Below, piece by piece: positions 62,338 to 64,000 of a stretch of 64,000 nt of DNA (its first letter is position 1; each line of letters begins with the position of its first letter). The notes under the pieces were generated by a model. That model was not told the origin of the DNA and made no database searches. It was given only the letters and a program-made list of their open reading frames with translations. A program made the translations under genes and the position numbers. The stretch is from Babylonia areolata. Taxonomy: Eukaryota; Mollusca; Gastropoda; Neogastropoda; Buccinidae. The stretch covers positions 39,538,482 to 39,602,481 of the forward strand of contig NC_134878.1 in assembly GCF_041734735.1 (NCBI RefSeq), written 5' to 3'.

Positions 62338-64000
62338 CTCCCAAAACCTGGAGGGGGTTAACCTGGTGTTCTCTTGACCCCCTCCCGGGGGGGTCACTAC
62401 CTTGTCGTGGTCGGGAGGCTTAGTGGCCAGTGATCGAGCGAGCTATGTCGGCGGGGGCATCAGTGCTTCTGGGGGTTTACTGCTCTAGTCCCAGGTCTTA
62501 ATTGGCAGCCTACATAGCCATTGTAGCTGTTCAGGCTGAATAAGTGGTGGTTTTCGTACTGATGCCCCTGATAGGGTTTCCCATGCCGAACAGGTCGTGG
62601 GTGAGGCCCAAACTAAACGTTACCCACTGTCCCTTTCGCTATTCTCTATTCTTCTTTTTACCTCCTCTTTTCTGTCCTCAGCTCCCCATCAAGCCTTCTT
62701 TTCCACATTCTTTTTTCTCTGCGGCCTTCTTCAGGCCCGCCGTGTTTGCCGTGCGGCGCGACCTGTGATGGAGGGGAATGAGATCTTGGGGATTGAGAGA
62801 GCACGCTGCTCTCAGCACATCCCTTTGGCTTGGACCTCTCCTAAGACAGGCGGCACACATTGGCCCGTGTGTGTCAATCGGCTACCCCTTCGTGGGGCTG
62901 GGTCAAGACTGGCAGTTTGGAGGCTAGCGAGGATAACCCCCGTAGTGCTCGGTTCTCTGTCCCCGGGAGCTGGGCATGATCGGGGGGGAACACGTTGGAG
63001 CTAAGCTGTTAGTCGTATATCCCTCCCGAAACCTGGAAGGGGTCAAGCTGGTGTTCCCATGACCCTGGCCCCTAAGTTGGACCCCATGGTGGGTGGGAAA
63101 GGGAGGGATGAATATACAATTATTAAAACCATGACTTCCGAACAAATACACCCCCCTAAACTTGGCAAAAGAAGGAGACCAGGAACTGATGACTCGGACT
63201 CTGATTCGGAGGTCGGTGAGACCTCTGGATTTTGGCCGTCGTGGCTTGTGGTGGAGGGCGCTGTGGTGGACAAGCCCTTGTCGGCTCTCAGCCCCTTCGC
63301 GATCCAGAAGGGCTTCCAGTGTCTGGCAGGATCACTGAAATCTATCAAGAGGCTGAGGAGCGGAGCATTTCTGGTGGAGACAGAGTCCAAAAGGCAGACA
63401 CAGCTTCTGCTCAAGGCGACCACTTTTGTGGATAGGGCGGTGAGGGTTTCCCCTCACGAAGGACTGAACTGTTCAAAGGGGGTCATCAGATGCCCGGAGT
63501 TAGGAGTGTCTGAAGCAGAGATCAAGAGCGAGCTGTCCTCTCAGGGAGTGACCGACGTTTACAGGGTGGCAGTAAGGAAGGGGTCGGACAGAGTCCCGAC
63601 CAACACATTTTTCCTCACCTTCTGCTGCCCGAATGTCCCCAAGGACATTCGAGTCGGATACCTGCTGGTGAACGTAAGCCTGTATGTGCTGTCCCCTCTA
63701 AGATGTTTCAAGTGCCAGAAATTCAGACACGTGCGGGACCGCTGCAAGGAGGAAGAGGCGTGTGGCACCTGTTCAAAGGCGGCGCACCAGGGCGAATGCG
63801 TCAGTCCAGCCCGTTGTGCAAACTGTGGAGGCGACCACCCGTCCTCATCAAAAGACTGCCCCGCCTGGAAAAAAGAAAAAGAAATCCAGAAGGTGAAGAC
63901 GGAGAAGAAAATTTCTTTCTTTGAGGCATGAAAACAAGTAGAGGCCGCATTGCCTAAGGCGTCTTAAGCCTCTGTTGTCAGACTCAGGATGGTGGACGTT
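62338..64000 (+). mobile_element. I/Jockey-type LINE, 5' region and ORF1, runs off the window
   Basis: A G+C-rich 5' region (62338-63058) leads into an ORF1 with gag-like zinc knuckles. A 43-base block is repeated: 62336-62378 and 63019-63061 ('ccctccc(a/g)aaacctgga(a/g)gggg(t)taa/caagctggtgttc'). The rest of the element lies beyond position 64000. The clade (I, Nimb or Jockey) cannot be settled from ORF1 alone. Confidence 0.68.
63059..63931 (+). CDS. LINE ORF1 (gag-like, three zinc knuckles)
   Basis: The frame has 290 codons from an ATG at 63059. The first 60 residues are polar with an Asp/Ser run ('TDDSDSDSEVGE'). About 85-210 is the RRM-like region of I/Jockey-type ORF1 ('IQKGFQCLAGSLKSIKRLRS', 'RVSPHEGLNCSKGVIRCPEL', 'FLTFCCPNVPKDIRVGYLLV'). 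Three knuckles follow near 215-270: 'CFKCQKFRHVRDRC' (CX2CX4HX4C), 'CGTCSKAAHQGEC' and 'CANCGGDHPSSSKDC'. The protein packages LINE RNA. The TGA at 63929 looks like a mutation: the same frame continues 'KQVEAALPKAS', then a TAA, then 'ASVVRLRMVDV' to the window end. Confidence 0.82.
   Translation: MTLAPKLDPMVGGKGRDEYTIIKTMTSEQIHPPKLGKRRRPGTDDSDSDSEVGETSGFWPSWLVVEGAVVDKPLSALSPFAIQKGFQCLAGSLKSIKRLRSGAFLVETESKRQTQLLLKATTFVDRAVRVSPHEGLNCSKGVIRCPELGVSEAEIKSELSSQGVTDVYRVAVRKGSDRVPTNTFFLTFCCPNVPKDIRVGYLLVNVSLYVLSPLRCFKCQKFRHVRDRCKEEEACGTCSKAAHQGECVSPARCANCGGDHPSSSKDCPAWKKEKEIQKVKTEKKISFFEA

Noticed and set aside
63059-63931. Retroviral or LTR-element gag
   Set aside because: Zinc knuckles alone could suggest gag, but the third knuckle pattern (CANCGGDHPSSSKDC), the preceding RRM-like region and the absence of any LTR fit a LINE ORF1 better.

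Overview
The window looks like nuclear DNA of an invertebrate, most likely a mollusc and perhaps a marine gastropod. It is crowded with CA/GT microsatellites, tRNA-derived SINEs and several LINE lineages (Tx1/L1-like, CR1, L2-like, I/Jockey-like), and it carries one nearly full-length Polinton (Maverick). The gastropod assignment rests on remembered resemblance of the SINE and LINE families and is an inference. I found no convincing host protein-coding gene, no standalone tRNA or rRNA gene and no CRISPR array.

Layout. 1-2390: simple repeats. 2460-7437: a very large imperfect inverted repeat, with arms of about 2.2 kb made of C/G-rich minisatellite around unique blocks and a (GT)n/(AT)n centre. 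7450-13105: SINEs, short dispersed repeats and two LINE fragments. 14153-17944: ORF2 of a Tx1/L1-like LINE on the minus strand. 20244-21563: an intact L1-type ORF1 on the same strand, separated from that ORF2 by microsatellites. 23050-24565: the 3' part of an L2/CR1-group LINE.

26798-42900: a 16.1-kb Polinton with about 0.4-kb terminal inverted repeats that begin AGTAGTATAA and a perfect 6-bp target duplication (taagta). It encodes protein-primed-type DNA polymerase B, an rve integrase, a packaging ATPase, the double-jelly-roll major capsid protein, a probable penton/minor capsid protein, several conserved Polinton membrane or virion proteins and a tandem family of three related proteins. As a fossil it is structurally complete but carries about six breaks in its long genes; the near-identical termini say it is young. 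I could not recognise an adenain-type protease.

42907-51460: mostly non-coding, with microsatellites, a SINE and small tandem duplications. 51464-60489: three CR1-type LINEs, one minus (51464-53490), one plus with an uninterrupted 803-codon frame (54207-56618), and one decayed minus copy (57060-60489) that has a small piece of another CR1 inserted in it. 61510-64000: the 5' end of one LINE family joined to the 5' region and ORF1 (three zinc knuckles) of an I/Jockey-type LINE that runs off the window.

The most interesting material is the Polinton, especially its triplicated fast-diverging gene family, its apparent lack of a protease and its rearranged right end, and the 5-kb inverted repeat.
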